A DNA stretch of 64,000 nucleotides, from positions 1 to 64,000 of the forward strand of contig CAWDAN010000005.1 in assembly GCA_963800335.1 (NCBI GenBank). The letters are read 5' to 3'. The DNA is from Flavisphingopyxis sp963800335 (GTDB lineage Bacteria > Pseudomonadota > Alphaproteobacteria > Sphingomonadales > Sphingomonadaceae). Position 1 is the stretch's first letter. The number at the start of each line of letters is the position of its first letter. The translations under genes were made by a program, and so were the position numbers. The notes beneath the pieces were generated by a model, which was not told where the DNA came from, did no database searches, and was given only the letters and a program-made list of their open reading frames with translations. This document shows, in pieces, positions 33,828 to 41,916 of this stretch.

Positions 33828-35071
33828 CGGGTCTCGCGAGGCGGCTGAGCAGCTACGGCATCAACGTCGCGATCGCGCTGACGGCGCTGCGCACCAACCT
33901 GATGCGGTCGATCCTGACGACCCTGGGCGTGATGATCGGCGTGCTGGCGGTAACGCTGGCGGTCGCGGTCGGATCGGGTGCCAAGGTGTCGGTGATGGAA
34001 TCGATCAATTCGCTCGGGTCGAACATGGCGCTGGTGTTTCCGCGCCCCGATACCGAGGGCGGCCGCGGGACCGAGGATCGCGGGCGGCTGACGATGCGCG
34101 ATGCCCGCGCGATCGAGCGCGAAATCGACGGCGTCAGCGCGATCGCACCGCAATTGCGGTCATCGATCCAGCTCGTCGCGACGGGACGCAACGCATCGAC
34201 CGCCGCCATCGGCGCGACACCCGGATACGGCATCGTGTCGAACATTACCGCCGAACGGGGGCGCTTCATCAGCGATGCCGACGTCAATTCGGCGTCGCGC
34301 GTGATCGTGCTTGGCCCGACCGTCGCCAAGAAGCTGTATGGCGATTTCGATCCCGTCGGCGAACGCGTGCGCGTCAACCGCGTGCCCTTCACGATCATCG
34401 GCATACTCGAATCGAAGGGATCGAGTTTCGGCAACGACAATGATGACATCGCGATCGTCCCGATCAGTACCGCACGCCAGCGTTTCGCCAGCGACACGCT
34501 GGCCGGGCCCGACGACCTCCACATGCTGTTCGTCGGCTTTCAGGACGGATTCTCGTTACGCACCGCGAAACGGGAGATGACGAGGCTGATGCGCGACCGC
34601 TATCGCGTCCGCGACAAGGAAGTCAGTCCCTTCACGATCCGCACCACCGAAGAGTTCATGGAGGAAACCGCTCAGGTGACCGCGATCTTCCAGGCGGTGC
34701 TCGTCGCGATCGCGTCGATCTCGCTGCTCGTCGGCGGCATCGGCATCATGAACATCATGCTCGTCAGCGTGACCGAACGGACGCGCGAGATCGGCCTGCG
34801 CATGGCGCTCGGCGCCAAGCGCAGCGACATTCGCAACCAGTTCCTCGTCGAGGCAGCGGTGTTGTGCATGATCGGCGGGGCGATCGGCCTGATCCTCGCG
34901 ATCGCCGCAGCGGCGGCGTTCGAAAAGGCGGTCGATTTCCCCGCGCCGATCGGCATCGCGACGAGCATCGGCGCGATACTGTTTTCGGCGCTGATCGGGC
35001 TGATTTTCGGCGGTTGGCCGGCGGTCCGCGCATCGCGCCTGTCACCGATCGAGGCGCTCCGCAGCGAATAA
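33824..35071 (+). CDS. ABC transporter permease (MacB/FtsX type)
   Basis: A 415-residue permease. TM1 near residue 30 precedes a large MacB-type periplasmic domain (about residues 60-275), then three C-terminal TM helices with VGGIGIMNIMLVSVTERTREIG, LRMALGAKRSDIRNQF and GWPAVRASRLSPIEALR, the standard FtsX-domain signature. ATGA overlap with the ATPase gene. Together with the adaptor this is a MacAB-like type VII ABC system exporting an unknown substrate such as a peptide, lipid or toxin. Confidence 0.92.
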   Translation: MTGLARRLSSYGINVAIALTALRTNLMRSILTTLGVMIGVLAVTLAVAVGSGAKVSVMESINSLGSNMALVFPRPDTEGGRGTEDRGRLTMRDARAIEREIDGVSAIAPQLRSSIQLVATGRNASTAAIGATPGYGIVSNITAERGRFISDADVNSASRVIVLGPTVAKKLYGDFDPVGERVRVNRVPFTIIGILESKGSSFGNDNDDIAIVPISTARQRFASDTLAGPDDLHMLFVGFQDGFSLRTAKREMTRLMRDRYRVRDKEVSPFTIRTTEEFMEETAQVTAIFQAVLVAIASISLLVGGIGIMNIMLVSVTERTREIGLRMALGAKRSDIRNQFLVEAAVLCMIGGAIGLILAIAAAAAFEKAVDFPAPIGIATSIGAILFSALIGLIFGGWPAVRASRLSPIEALRSE

Positions 35072-35133
35072 TCCGCACCACGTTCGCTATCTAATAGAAC
35101 CTGCGGATGCTGAGCGCCCCGCCCGTCACCCGA

Positions 35134-35157
35134 AACCCATACAGGGAAATAGGTTCC
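35134..35157 (-). promoter_or_regulatory. possible sigma-EcfG promoter, antisense to ABC permease end
   Basis: On the minus strand GGAAC (35157-35153), 16 bases, GTT (35136-35134). It matches the GGAAC-N16/17-GTT stress promoter, yet no minus-strand gene follows within reach; a transcript would run antisense into the permease gene end. It may be a chance match. Confidence 0.3.
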
Positions 35158-35246
35158 AGTCGTGGAGAACGGACGGGACAGGCTAGCTACGCCCGCCGTC
35201 GCGATCCGGATGCAGCGTCGCCCGCGCGCTTGCCGAAGCGCGGCAG

Positions 35247-36005
35247 TCAGATTTCGACGAGTGCCGCCGCCATGACGGGCGCCGAGCTTGGCGCGCTGTG
35301 CGGTGCGCCCTGGCGCGGCTCGTAGGTGATCGCCAGCATCGCACCCTCGACTGCCATCGCCGCCTCGGCGCTGGTCAGGTCGCGTTCCTGCGCGCCATTG
35401 GCCGGGAGCATCCCGAGCGAATGCGGCGTTCCGCCGGCGGGGATGATCCACAGCTCGGGAGCCATGTTATCGGCGAGTTCGACGCCCATTTTCGTGGCTT
35501 TCATCGCCATGCGTTTCGTCACCGGATCGATTCGCGTGGTGAGCGCGGCGCCGCCTTCGTCGCCGTTGAGCTGGGCAATCAACTGGCGCGAAGCCTGTGC
35601 CGGCGCCGCGGGATCTCCGCCCATGAGGTCGGGCGTACCGACATATAGCAGCAGTGCAACGCCTGCCAGCGCCGCTGCCGAAACCATCGCGGCCAGGTTC
35701 CAGCGCCTCGTGGCCGGGCGTCGTTCGGCGAGCCGCGCAACCTCGCCGCCTGGCGCATCGGCGGCAAGCCGCCGATCGATCGCGCGCCACAGCTCGACCG
35801 GGGGCGATTGCAGCGATCCGTCCGCCTGCGTGTCGAGCAAGCCGGCGAAATGGGCATCCCAATAGGCCGCCTGCGCGGCAAAGCCGGGATCGGCGAGCAC
35901 GCGCCGCTTGGCGTCGGCAAGCTCGGCGCCCTCGAGCAGGCCGAGCGCATATTCACCCGCCAGCACGACGGGATCGAAACCTTCGGGAGCGTCAGGGTCG
36001 GTCAT
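35247..36005 (-). CDS. anti-sigma factor, RskA type
   Basis: A 252-residue anti-sigma factor. The N-terminal zinc-free anti-sigma domain (AGEYALGLLEGAELADAKRRV, PVELWRAIDRRL) binds the sigma factor in the cytoplasm. One TM helix at about residues 107-125 (AAMVSAAALAGVALLLYVG) is followed by a periplasmic RskA domain (MGVELADNMAPELWIIPAGG, SLGMLP, LAITYEPRQGAP). Its start overlaps the end of the ECF sigma gene by 14 bases. Signals are expected to release the sigma factor by proteolysis, as in RskA systems. The regulon is unknown. Confidence 0.9.
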   Translation of the reverse strand: MTDPDAPEGFDPVVLAGEYALGLLEGAELADAKRRVLADPGFAAQAAYWDAHFAGLLDTQADGSLQSPPVELWRAIDRRLAADAPGGEVARLAERRPATRRWNLAAMVSAAALAGVALLLYVGTPDLMGGDPAAPAQASRQLIAQLNGDEGGAALTTRIDPVTKRMAMKATKMGVELADNMAPELWIIPAGGTPHSLGMLPANGAQERDLTSAEAAMAVEGAMLAITYEPRQGAPHSAPSSAPVMAAALVEI

Positions 36006-36573
36006 CGCCGAGGCACTCCTTCATTCTCGCCAGACCGCGGCGGATCCAGCTTTTCATCGTCCCCAATGGCACGCCGCGCCGGTCGGCGAGCTCGGAATAG
36101 GTAAAGCCGCCGAAAAACGCCTCGCGGATCGAGCGTTTCTGTTCGCCTTCGAGCGTGTCGAGACAATCGACGACGCGCGCGCTGTCCTGTCGCTGTTCGA
36201 CCAGCGCATCGGCACGCGGCGCGGAATCTTCGAAATCGGCGAGGACATCGTCGGACACCTCGTCGCGGCGACCGCGCTTGCGAATCGCGTCGATCGCGGT
36301 GTTGCGCGCGATGGCCGCGAGCCACGTGATCGGGCTCGCCTTGGCGGGATCGAACCGCCCGGCGCGGCGCCAGACCTTTACGTAAACGTCCTGCAACACA
36401 TCCTCCGCCAACTCCCGATCACGGGAGATACGAAGGCAAATGCCGAAAAGCTTCGCCGAGGTCGCGTCATAGACCGATCGCAGCGCCGCCCGGTCGCCGC
36501 GCGCGACCTGCTCGAGCGCCTCGACGAGGCGCTGACGATCGCTATCGCCGGTCGAGGATGCGAAACTGCTCAC
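35992..36573 (-). CDS. ECF sigma factor (SigK-like, with RskA partner)
   Basis: A 193-residue ECF sigma factor. Region 2 reads LFGICLRISRDRELAEDVLQDVYVKVW and region 4 EAFFGGFTYSELADRRGVPLGTMKSWIRRGLARM. I choose GTG 36573 as start because it gives VSSFASSTGD followed by the sigma domain; much longer in-frame extensions run antisense to the PAP2 and moeA genes and are not credible. The gene overlaps the RskA-type anti-sigma gene downstream. It resembles the SigK/ECF19 group. The signal is unknown. Confidence 0.9.
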   Translation of the reverse strand: MSSFASSTGDSDRQRLVEALEQVARGDRAALRSVYDATSAKLFGICLRISRDRELAEDVLQDVYVKVWRRAGRFDPAKASPITWLAAIARNTAIDAIRKRGRRDEVSDDVLADFEDSAPRADALVEQRQDSARVVDCLDTLEGEQKRSIREAFFGGFTYSELADRRGVPLGTMKSWIRRGLARMKECLGDDRP

Positions 36574-36692
36574 GCCGACGTACCTAGCGCGGTGGCAAGG
36601 AAATGCCAGCGCGATAAGGCGCAATCGAGAGCGGGACTTAAACGCGCTACGGTTGCTGAACGTCTCGTATCGTCGGCTGCCCTGCGATACAC

Positions 36693-37190
36693 TCACGCGA
36701 CCGCGGGATCCGCTGCACGCGGCAGCTTGACGACGAGCGCCCACAGGCTGGCCCAGGCCGCGCCGAACATCCAGCCCGCGAGGACGTCGCTCGGCCAGTG
36801 CACGCCGAGCGCGACACGCGATATCCCGATCGCCAGTGTGAGGAGGATTGCCGCCATCAGGACGAACAGGCGGGTCCGCAGATCGGGTTCGATCCGCATG
36901 AACAGCGCCGCGATGGTCAGGTAGACGATCGCCGAATTGGCCGCGTGGCCGCTGGGGAAGCTGGCCGAATGCTCGATCACCAGATGGTCGACAAGGATCG
37001 GCCGCGGGCGAACGAAAAACCCCTTGAGCAGCGCCACCGCGACGCTCCCGCTGATCGTCGCACCGAGCAGGATCAGCGATGTCCGATAGGCCTTTTTCAA
37101 CGCCATGAAACTGGCCGCCAACAGCCATGATTTGATCGCGTATCGCACTCGGCGTCGATAGAACCGAGCGTCGAGGATAATGCCGCACAC
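36693..37190 (-). CDS. PAP2-family phosphatase, N-terminally short
   Basis: A 165-residue PAP2 phosphatase with all three catalytic motifs: KGFFVRPRP (motif 1), SFPSGHA (motif 2) and SRVALGVHWPSDVLAG (motif 3). Three to four TM helices. Members usually have about 220-250 residues with two further TM helices at the N-terminus; here only about 50 residues precede motif 1, and no other frame upstream supplies them because the moeA gene begins 80 bases away on the other strand. The start is GTG 37190. It may be a naturally short form or a truncated copy. The likely substrates are lipid phosphates such as undecaprenyl pyrophosphate. Confidence 0.75.
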   Translation of the reverse strand: MCGIILDARFYRRRVRYAIKSWLLAASFMALKKAYRTSLILLGATISGSVAVALLKGFFVRPRPILVDHLVIEHSASFPSGHAANSAIVYLTIAALFMRIEPDLRTRLFVLMAAILLTLAIGISRVALGVHWPSDVLAGWMFGAAWASLWALVVKLPRAADPAVA

Positions 37191-37207
37191 GCAGGATGGG
37201 AGCTACA

Positions 37208-37273
37208 ATGGCCGGGATCGACAACACGCTGGAATTGCATCGGCCCAGTCGCCTGTGGGCGATGTGCGCATGA
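37208..37273 (+). CDS. possible 21-residue leader peptide of moeA
   Basis: A 22-codon frame encoding MAGIDNTLELHRPSRLWAMCA has GGGAG six bases before its ATG, and its TGA stop overlaps the ATG of moeA as ATGA. This geometry suits translational coupling. No homology is recognisable, so it may be chance. Confidence 0.3.
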   Translation: MAGIDNTLELHRPSRLWAMCA

Positions 37274-38457
37274 TCAGCTTCGACGAGGCGATCACAGCGG
37301 TGCGTGCGGTCGCGCGACCGACCGGCAATGCCATGATCCCGATCAACGAGGCCGAAGGGCGCACGCTCGCCGCCCCGGTCCATGCCGAGGTCGATTCGCC
37401 GTGGTGCGACGTGTCGGCAATGGACGGCTATGCGGTGCGCGACGCCGACCTTTCCGCCCTGCCCGCGCGCTTGCCGGTTGCGACGCGCAATTTCGCCGGG
37501 AGCGGCAGCGGCGGGACGCTGGCTGCCGGGACGTGCGTGCGCATCTTTACCGGCGCGCCGGTCCCGCTCGGCGCCGACCGCGTCGTGATCCAGGAAGAGG
37601 TCGAAATCGACGGCGACACGGCGGTGTTCGCGCAGCCGCTTTCGCAAGCCCGATATATCCGTCCGCGCGGCGGCGATTTCGAACGCGGCGCGCTGCTCGT
37701 CGAAGCGAACCGCAGGATCGGCTATCGCGAGCTGGTCGCGATCGCCGGGGGCGACGTTGCCGAGGTCGCCTGCTGGCGGAGGCCGCGCATCATGCTGCTC
37801 GGCACCGGCGACGAACTGGCCGCTCCGGGCGAGGCAAAGCACCGCGCCGGGGCGGTTCCCGAAAGCGTCTCGCTGGGAGTCGGCGCGCTGGCGCACCGAT
37901 GGGGCGCGCACAGCCTGGGCGCGATCCGCCTGCCCGACGATCTCGCCGCGATGGAACGCGCCGCGGAGGATGCCGTCGCCTCGGCCGACCTCGTTATCGT
38001 CACCGGCGGCGCATCGGTCGGCGAAAAGGATTTCGCAAAGGCAATGTTCGAACGCCAGGGGCTCGAGCTCATGTTCTCCAAGGTCGCGATCAAGCCGGGC
38101 AAGCCGGTCTGGCTGGGCCGTGCGGGCGGCGCGCTGGTGATGGGACTGCCCGGCAACCCGACATCGGCGATGGTCACCGCGCGGCTGTTGCTCGCCCCGC
38201 TGATCGCGGGTCTATGCGGGCGCGATCCCGGCGAGGCGCTGCGCTGGAAATCCATCCCTCTTGCCGCCGCCCTGCCACCGTGCGGATCGCGCGAGACCTT
38301 TGCCCGTGCAGCGTGGAAAGACGGTCGCGCCGTGCCGCTCGACAACCAGGATTCGGGCGCCCAGCGCAGCCTCGCCGCCGCCGACCTGCTGCTGCGACGG
38401 CGCGTCGGTGAAGACGCGCTCGAGCCAGGCGCGATGGTCGAGGCAGTCAGCTTCTAG
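37270..38457 (+). CDS. moeA: molybdopterin molybdotransferase MoeA
   Basis: A 395-residue MoeA, which inserts molybdate into adenylylated molybdopterin. Characteristic segments: SPWCDVSAMDGYAVRDADL near residue 40-55, RIFTGAPVPLGAD, VIVTGGASVGEKDF near 240, FSKVAIKPGKPVWLG and MGLPGNPTSAMV near 300. The start ATG 37270 (MISFDEAITAV) fits the family; a longer frame from 37180 adds 30 non-conserved residues. Standing alone here, without other mo-genes nearby. It is followed by tRNA-Gln. Confidence 0.93.
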   Translation: MISFDEAITAVRAVARPTGNAMIPINEAEGRTLAAPVHAEVDSPWCDVSAMDGYAVRDADLSALPARLPVATRNFAGSGSGGTLAAGTCVRIFTGAPVPLGADRVVIQEEVEIDGDTAVFAQPLSQARYIRPRGGDFERGALLVEANRRIGYRELVAIAGGDVAEVACWRRPRIMLLGTGDELAAPGEAKHRAGAVPESVSLGVGALAHRWGAHSLGAIRLPDDLAAMERAAEDAVASADLVIVTGGASVGEKDFAKAMFERQGLELMFSKVAIKPGKPVWLGRAGGALVMGLPGNPTSAMVTARLLLAPLIAGLCGRDPGEALRWKSIPLAAALPPCGSRETFARAAWKDGRAVPLDNQDSGAQRSLAAADLLLRRRVGEDALEPGAMVEAVSF

Positions 38458-38551
38458 GCGCGCCAGAGCGCTTGGCCGCAAGGGGGGGTAAGAACTCGAG
38501 AACTGCAAAGAAATCGATTATTTCTCAGATGCTTGCGCGACCCTTAAAGGG

Positions 38552-38626
38552 TGGCTGGGGCGGCAGGATTCGAACCTGCGCATGCCGATACCAAAAACCG
38601 GTGCCTTACCGCTTGGCTACGCCCCA
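38552..38626 (-). tRNA. tRNA-Gln (UUG)
   Basis: On the minus strand 75 bases fold as tRNA-Gln: acceptor TGGGGCG/CGCCCCA, anticodon loop TTTTGGT with anticodon TTG, T arm GCAGGTTCGAATCCTGC, discriminator G and encoded CCA. Confidence 0.97.
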
Positions 38627-38714
38627 TCACGCTCCACCGATCGATCGGTGAAGCGCCCCATATCGCGGCCCCGCCGCGATGGCAACGCCGTCGTCAGCGC
38701 GCGCGGCGCGACGT

Positions 38715-39819
38715 TCATCCGATCGTTTCGACCCAGTCGTGGCGATCGGGTGCGCGGCCGTACTGGATGTCGACGAGCCGCTGGCGCAGCCGCTGGGTCA
38801 GCTGGCCGGGGCCGCCCGAGCCAATCGTGAAGACGCTGTCGCCATCGCGCACCTCGCCGACCGGGGTGACGACCGCGGCGGTCCCGCAGGCGAAGCTTTC
38901 AACGAGCCGGCCGCTCTGCCGCGTCGGCGCGCCACTGATCGATCGAATAGCGTTCCTCGCGCACCGTCAGCCCCTCGTCGCGCGCGATCGTGATCAGGCT
39001 GTCGCGGGTGATGCCGGGCAGGATCGTGCCGCCGAGCGGCGGGGTGACGAGCGAGCCGTCGTCCATGACGAAGAACAGGTTCATGCCGCCGAGTTCCTCG
39101 ACCCACTTGCGTTCGATCGCGTCGAGGAAGACGACCTGGTCGCAGCCTCGCTCGATCGCCTCGGCCTGGGCGACGAGGCTGGCGGCGTAGTTGCCGCCGC
39201 ATTTCGCCTCTCCGGTACCGCCGGGCGCGGCGCGGACGTAATTGCGGCTGACCCACAACGTAATCGCCTTGGGATCGCCGCGGAAATAATTGCCGACCGG
39301 CGAGACGATGACGAGGAAGCGGTATTCGGAAGCCGGCCGGACACCGAGCCGGACATCGCTCGAAAACATGAAGGGGCGGAGGTAGAGCGCGCCGCCGGGG
39401 ACGCCGGGGAACCAATCGGCATCGGTCGCGACGACCTGCCGGACCGCTGCGAGGAACAGCTCTTCGGGAAGTTCGGGCATCGCCATGCGCCGCGCCGAGG
39501 CGTTGAAGCGGCGCGCATTCTCCTGCGGCCGGAACAGCGCCATCGCGCCATCGGCGGTGCGATAGGCCTTCATGCCTTCGAAGATTTCCTGCGCATAGTG
39601 CAGCACCGAGGTCGCCGGGTCGATCTGCAGCGGGACGCGCGGGGTGATCCTGGCGTCATGCCAGCCGTCGTCGACGGTCCAGGCGATCGACGCCATGTGA
39701 TCGGTGAAGATGCGGCCGAAACCCGGATCGGCGATCCGCTCGGCACGGTCGGCGTCGGAGGCCCGCGCGGGATGCGGTTCGATGGCGAGGGCAGGCAAAA
39801 CGGGAGCGCGGTCGGGCAT
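38715..39819 (-). pseudogene. ilvE: branched-chain amino acid aminotransferase, frameshifted
   Basis: A fold-type IV aminotransferase (IlvE) for the last step of Leu, Ile and Val synthesis. The N-terminus from ATG 39819 (MPDRAPVLPALAIEPHP) runs through ITPRVPLQIDPATSVLHYAQEIFEG, the PLP region and GCDQVVFLDAIERKWVEELGGMNLFF to SIDQWRADAAERPAR, where a stop occurs at 38899. One base removed near 38911-38920 restores SGRLVESFACGTAAVVTPVG and the normal C-terminus to 38715, giving 367 residues, the usual length. The remaining sequence shows no decay, so a sequencing insertion is the likely cause. Annotation by simple reading frames would truncate the enzyme and lose the FACGTAAVVTPVG segment near the phosphate site. 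Confidence 0.9.
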
Positions 39820-39909
39820 GGGATTCCATCGTGAGGGAGGCGTGCGCGCCTCTTGCCAAAGCACGGCGGGACACGCAAGTTGGGTGCGGCTGCAGGCAGG
39901 AGAAACGCG

Positions 39910-40191
39910 ATGGTCCGGGCGCAATGGAACGGCAAGGTGATTGCCGAAAGCGACGACACGGTGATGGTCGAGGGCAATCATTATTTCCCGCACGACAGCG
40001 TTGCGGAGCAATATCTTCGTGACAGCACGACGACGTCGCACTGCCCATGGAAGGGCGAGGCGCATTATTATTCGCTCGAGGTCGATGGCGAGACCAACCG
40101 CGACGCCGCCTGGTATTATCCCGATCCCAAACCGGCCGCTGCCGAGATCGAGGACCGCATCGCGTTCTGGAAGGGCGTCGAGGTCGGCTAG
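39910..40191 (+). CDS. DUF427 domain protein
   Basis: A 93-residue protein consisting of one DUF427 domain: MVRAQWNGKVIAESDDTVMV, GNHYFPHDSV, TSHCPWKGEAHYYSLEV and an AWYYPDPKP segment. These are its conserved parts, including the Cys-Pro-Trp-Lys turn. AGGAG lies nine bases upstream of ATG 39910. DUF427 proteins are widespread but of unknown function. The fold suggests a small beta-rich binding domain. It precedes panB by 51 bases. Confidence 0.88.
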   Translation: MVRAQWNGKVIAESDDTVMVEGNHYFPHDSVAEQYLRDSTTTSHCPWKGEAHYYSLEVDGETNRDAAWYYPDPKPAAAEIEDRIAFWKGVEVG

Positions 40192-40242
40192 GAGTCCGGC
40201 CGGGCTGGCGTTGGGCGCGCATCGGCGCTAGCAGTTGGCACC

Positions 40243-41115
40243 ATGTCCACGACCTATCAGATCGACACCGCGACGAGCCGCGCCACGCCCACTCCCGCAC
40301 CGATGAAACGCCTGACCGTGCCCAAGATCCAGGCGCGCAAGGTGGGCGGGACGACCGCCGATCCGATCGTCATGCTGACCGCATATACCGCGCGCATGGC
40401 GCAACTGCTCGATCCGCATTGCGACCTGCTTCTGGTCGGCGATTCGCTCGGCCAGGTAATCTACGGCCTGCCCTCGACGGTGCCGGTGACGCTCGACATG
40501 ATGTGCGCGCACGGCGCGGCGGTTGTGCGCGGCAGCTACCATGCGGTGGTGATCGTCGACATGCCGTTCGGCAGCTACGAAGCCTCGCCGCAGGAAGCGT
40601 TCGCCAGCGCGTCGCGAATCCTGAAGGAAACCGGCGCCGCCGGGGTCAAGCTCGAAGGCGGCGAAGCAATGGCCGAGACGATTGCCTTCCTCGTCGCGCG
40701 CGGCATCCCGGTGATGGCGCATGTCGGCCTGACGCCGCAGGCGGTCAACACGCTGGGCGGCTATGGCGCGCGCGGCAAAAGCGACGCCGAGGCAAACAAG
40801 ATCATCGCCGACGGGAAAGCGGTCGCCGAGGCGGGCGCGTTTGCGCTGGTCGCCGAAGGCGTCCTCGAACCGATCGCCGACCGGCTCGCCGAGAGCGTGG
40901 GTTGCCCGGTGATCGGTATCGGCGCGTCGGCCCAGTGCGACGGGCAGGTGCTGGTGACCGAGGACATGCTCGGCATGTTCGAACGCACGCCGCGCTTCGT
41001 CAAACGCTATGACGATCTTGCGGCGCGCATTTCGCAGACGGTGGCGACCTATGCCGACGAAGTCAGGTCGCGTTCATTCCCGACCGCCGATCAGACCTAT
41101 CGCGCCAAGTCCTGA
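40243..41115 (+). CDS. panB: 3-methyl-2-oxobutanoate hydroxymethyltransferase
   Basis: A 290-residue PanB, the first committed enzyme of pantothenate synthesis. It adds a hydroxymethyl group from methylene-THF to ketoisovalerate, the direct product of the ilvE pathway encoded upstream. Motifs: LLLVGDSLGQVIYG, VVIVDMPFGSYEASP, GVKLEGGE near residue 140, VMAHVGLTPQ and GIGASAQCDGQVLV. The start ATG 40243 gives a 20-residue leader before RLTVPKIQARK; a later start at Met21 is possible. A weak hairpin follows the stop. Confidence 0.95.
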   Translation: MSTTYQIDTATSRATPTPAPMKRLTVPKIQARKVGGTTADPIVMLTAYTARMAQLLDPHCDLLLVGDSLGQVIYGLPSTVPVTLDMMCAHGAAVVRGSYHAVVIVDMPFGSYEASPQEAFASASRILKETGAAGVKLEGGEAMAETIAFLVARGIPVMAHVGLTPQAVNTLGGYGARGKSDAEANKIIADGKAVAEAGAFALVAEGVLEPIADRLAESVGCPVIGIGASAQCDGQVLVTEDMLGMFERTPRFVKRYDDLAARISQTVATYADEVRSRSFPTADQTYRAKS

Positions 41116-41193
41116 GGCGCAGCGGCTAGGCCTTTTCCTTTAGCGACCGCGCCGCTAAGGAGGCGCACGATCAACCCCCTTTCGGAGAATCCA

Positions 41194-41913
41194 GTGGCGC
41201 TCAAGCCCGAACAGGACGATGTCTTCCTACGCGAAGTCGACGATGCGGTCCGCCAGGACCAGTGGGCGACCTTTGCCAAAAGCTATGGCGCGCTCATCGC
41301 CGTCGGGATCGTCGTCTTCCTCGCCGCATTCGGCGGCTGGCTCTATTACGGCCAGCACAGCGAACGCAAAGCCGGCGAGCGCGGCGAAACCTATGTCCAG
41401 GCGCTCGACCGGATCGAGGGCGGCAACCCAAAGATCGCCGCCGATGCGCTGGCCGAACTCAAAACTGCGGGCAAGCCCCCCTATGACGCGGTCGCACGCT
41501 TTACCCAGGCCAATGTCGCGTCCGAAGCCGGCGACACGAAGCGCGCCGCCACCTTGCTCGGTGCGATTGCCGCCGACGCGTCGGTTGACCAGGTCTTCCG
41601 CGACCTCGCGACGGTCCGCCAGACCGCGGTCCAATTCGACACGCTCAAGCCCGACGCGATCATCGCGCGGCTGAAGCCGCTCGCAACCCCCGATTCGGCT
41701 TGGTTCGGCCCCGCCGCCGAAATGACCGCGATCGCCCACCTGCGCAAGAAGGAGCGCGGGAAAGCGGGGCAGATCTTCGCCGATATCGCGGCCCATGACG
41801 GAATCGATCCGAGCCTCAAGTCGCGCGCCGTACAGATGGCGGGCACGCTCGGGATCGACGCAGTCGCCGAAACCGATTCCAAACCCCAACCCGCCGGTCA
41901 ACCGACAGGATAA
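41194..41913 (+). CDS. YfgM-like tetratricopeptide membrane protein
   Basis: A 239-residue protein with a cytoplasmic N-terminus (QDDVFLREVDDAVRQDQWATF), one TM at about residues 32-50 (LIAVGIVVFLAAFGGWLYYG) and a periplasmic TPR-like helical domain. This is the architecture of YfgM (TPR_21), which links the SecYEG translocon to periplasmic chaperones. Start GTG 41194. It is the first gene of the conserved yfgM-bamB-der order, with a three-base gap to bamB. Confidence 0.85.
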   Translation: MALKPEQDDVFLREVDDAVRQDQWATFAKSYGALIAVGIVVFLAAFGGWLYYGQHSERKAGERGETYVQALDRIEGGNPKIAADALAELKTAGKPPYDAVARFTQANVASEAGDTKRAATLLGAIAADASVDQVFRDLATVRQTAVQFDTLKPDAIIARLKPLATPDSAWFGPAAEMTAIAHLRKKERGKAGQIFADIAAHDGIDPSLKSRAVQMAGTLGIDAVAETDSKPQPAGQPTG

Positions 41914-41916
41914 TCC

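Noticed and set aside
35107..35325. Small plus-strand gene between the ABC operon and anti-sigma gene
   Set aside because: The 72-codon frame is arginine-rich, overlaps the anti-sigma gene on the other strand and has no ribosome site or recognisable domain.
36574..37911. N-terminal extension of the ECF sigma gene
   Set aside because: It is antisense to the moeA and continues across the PAP2 gene; the conserved sigma domain begins after GTG 36573.
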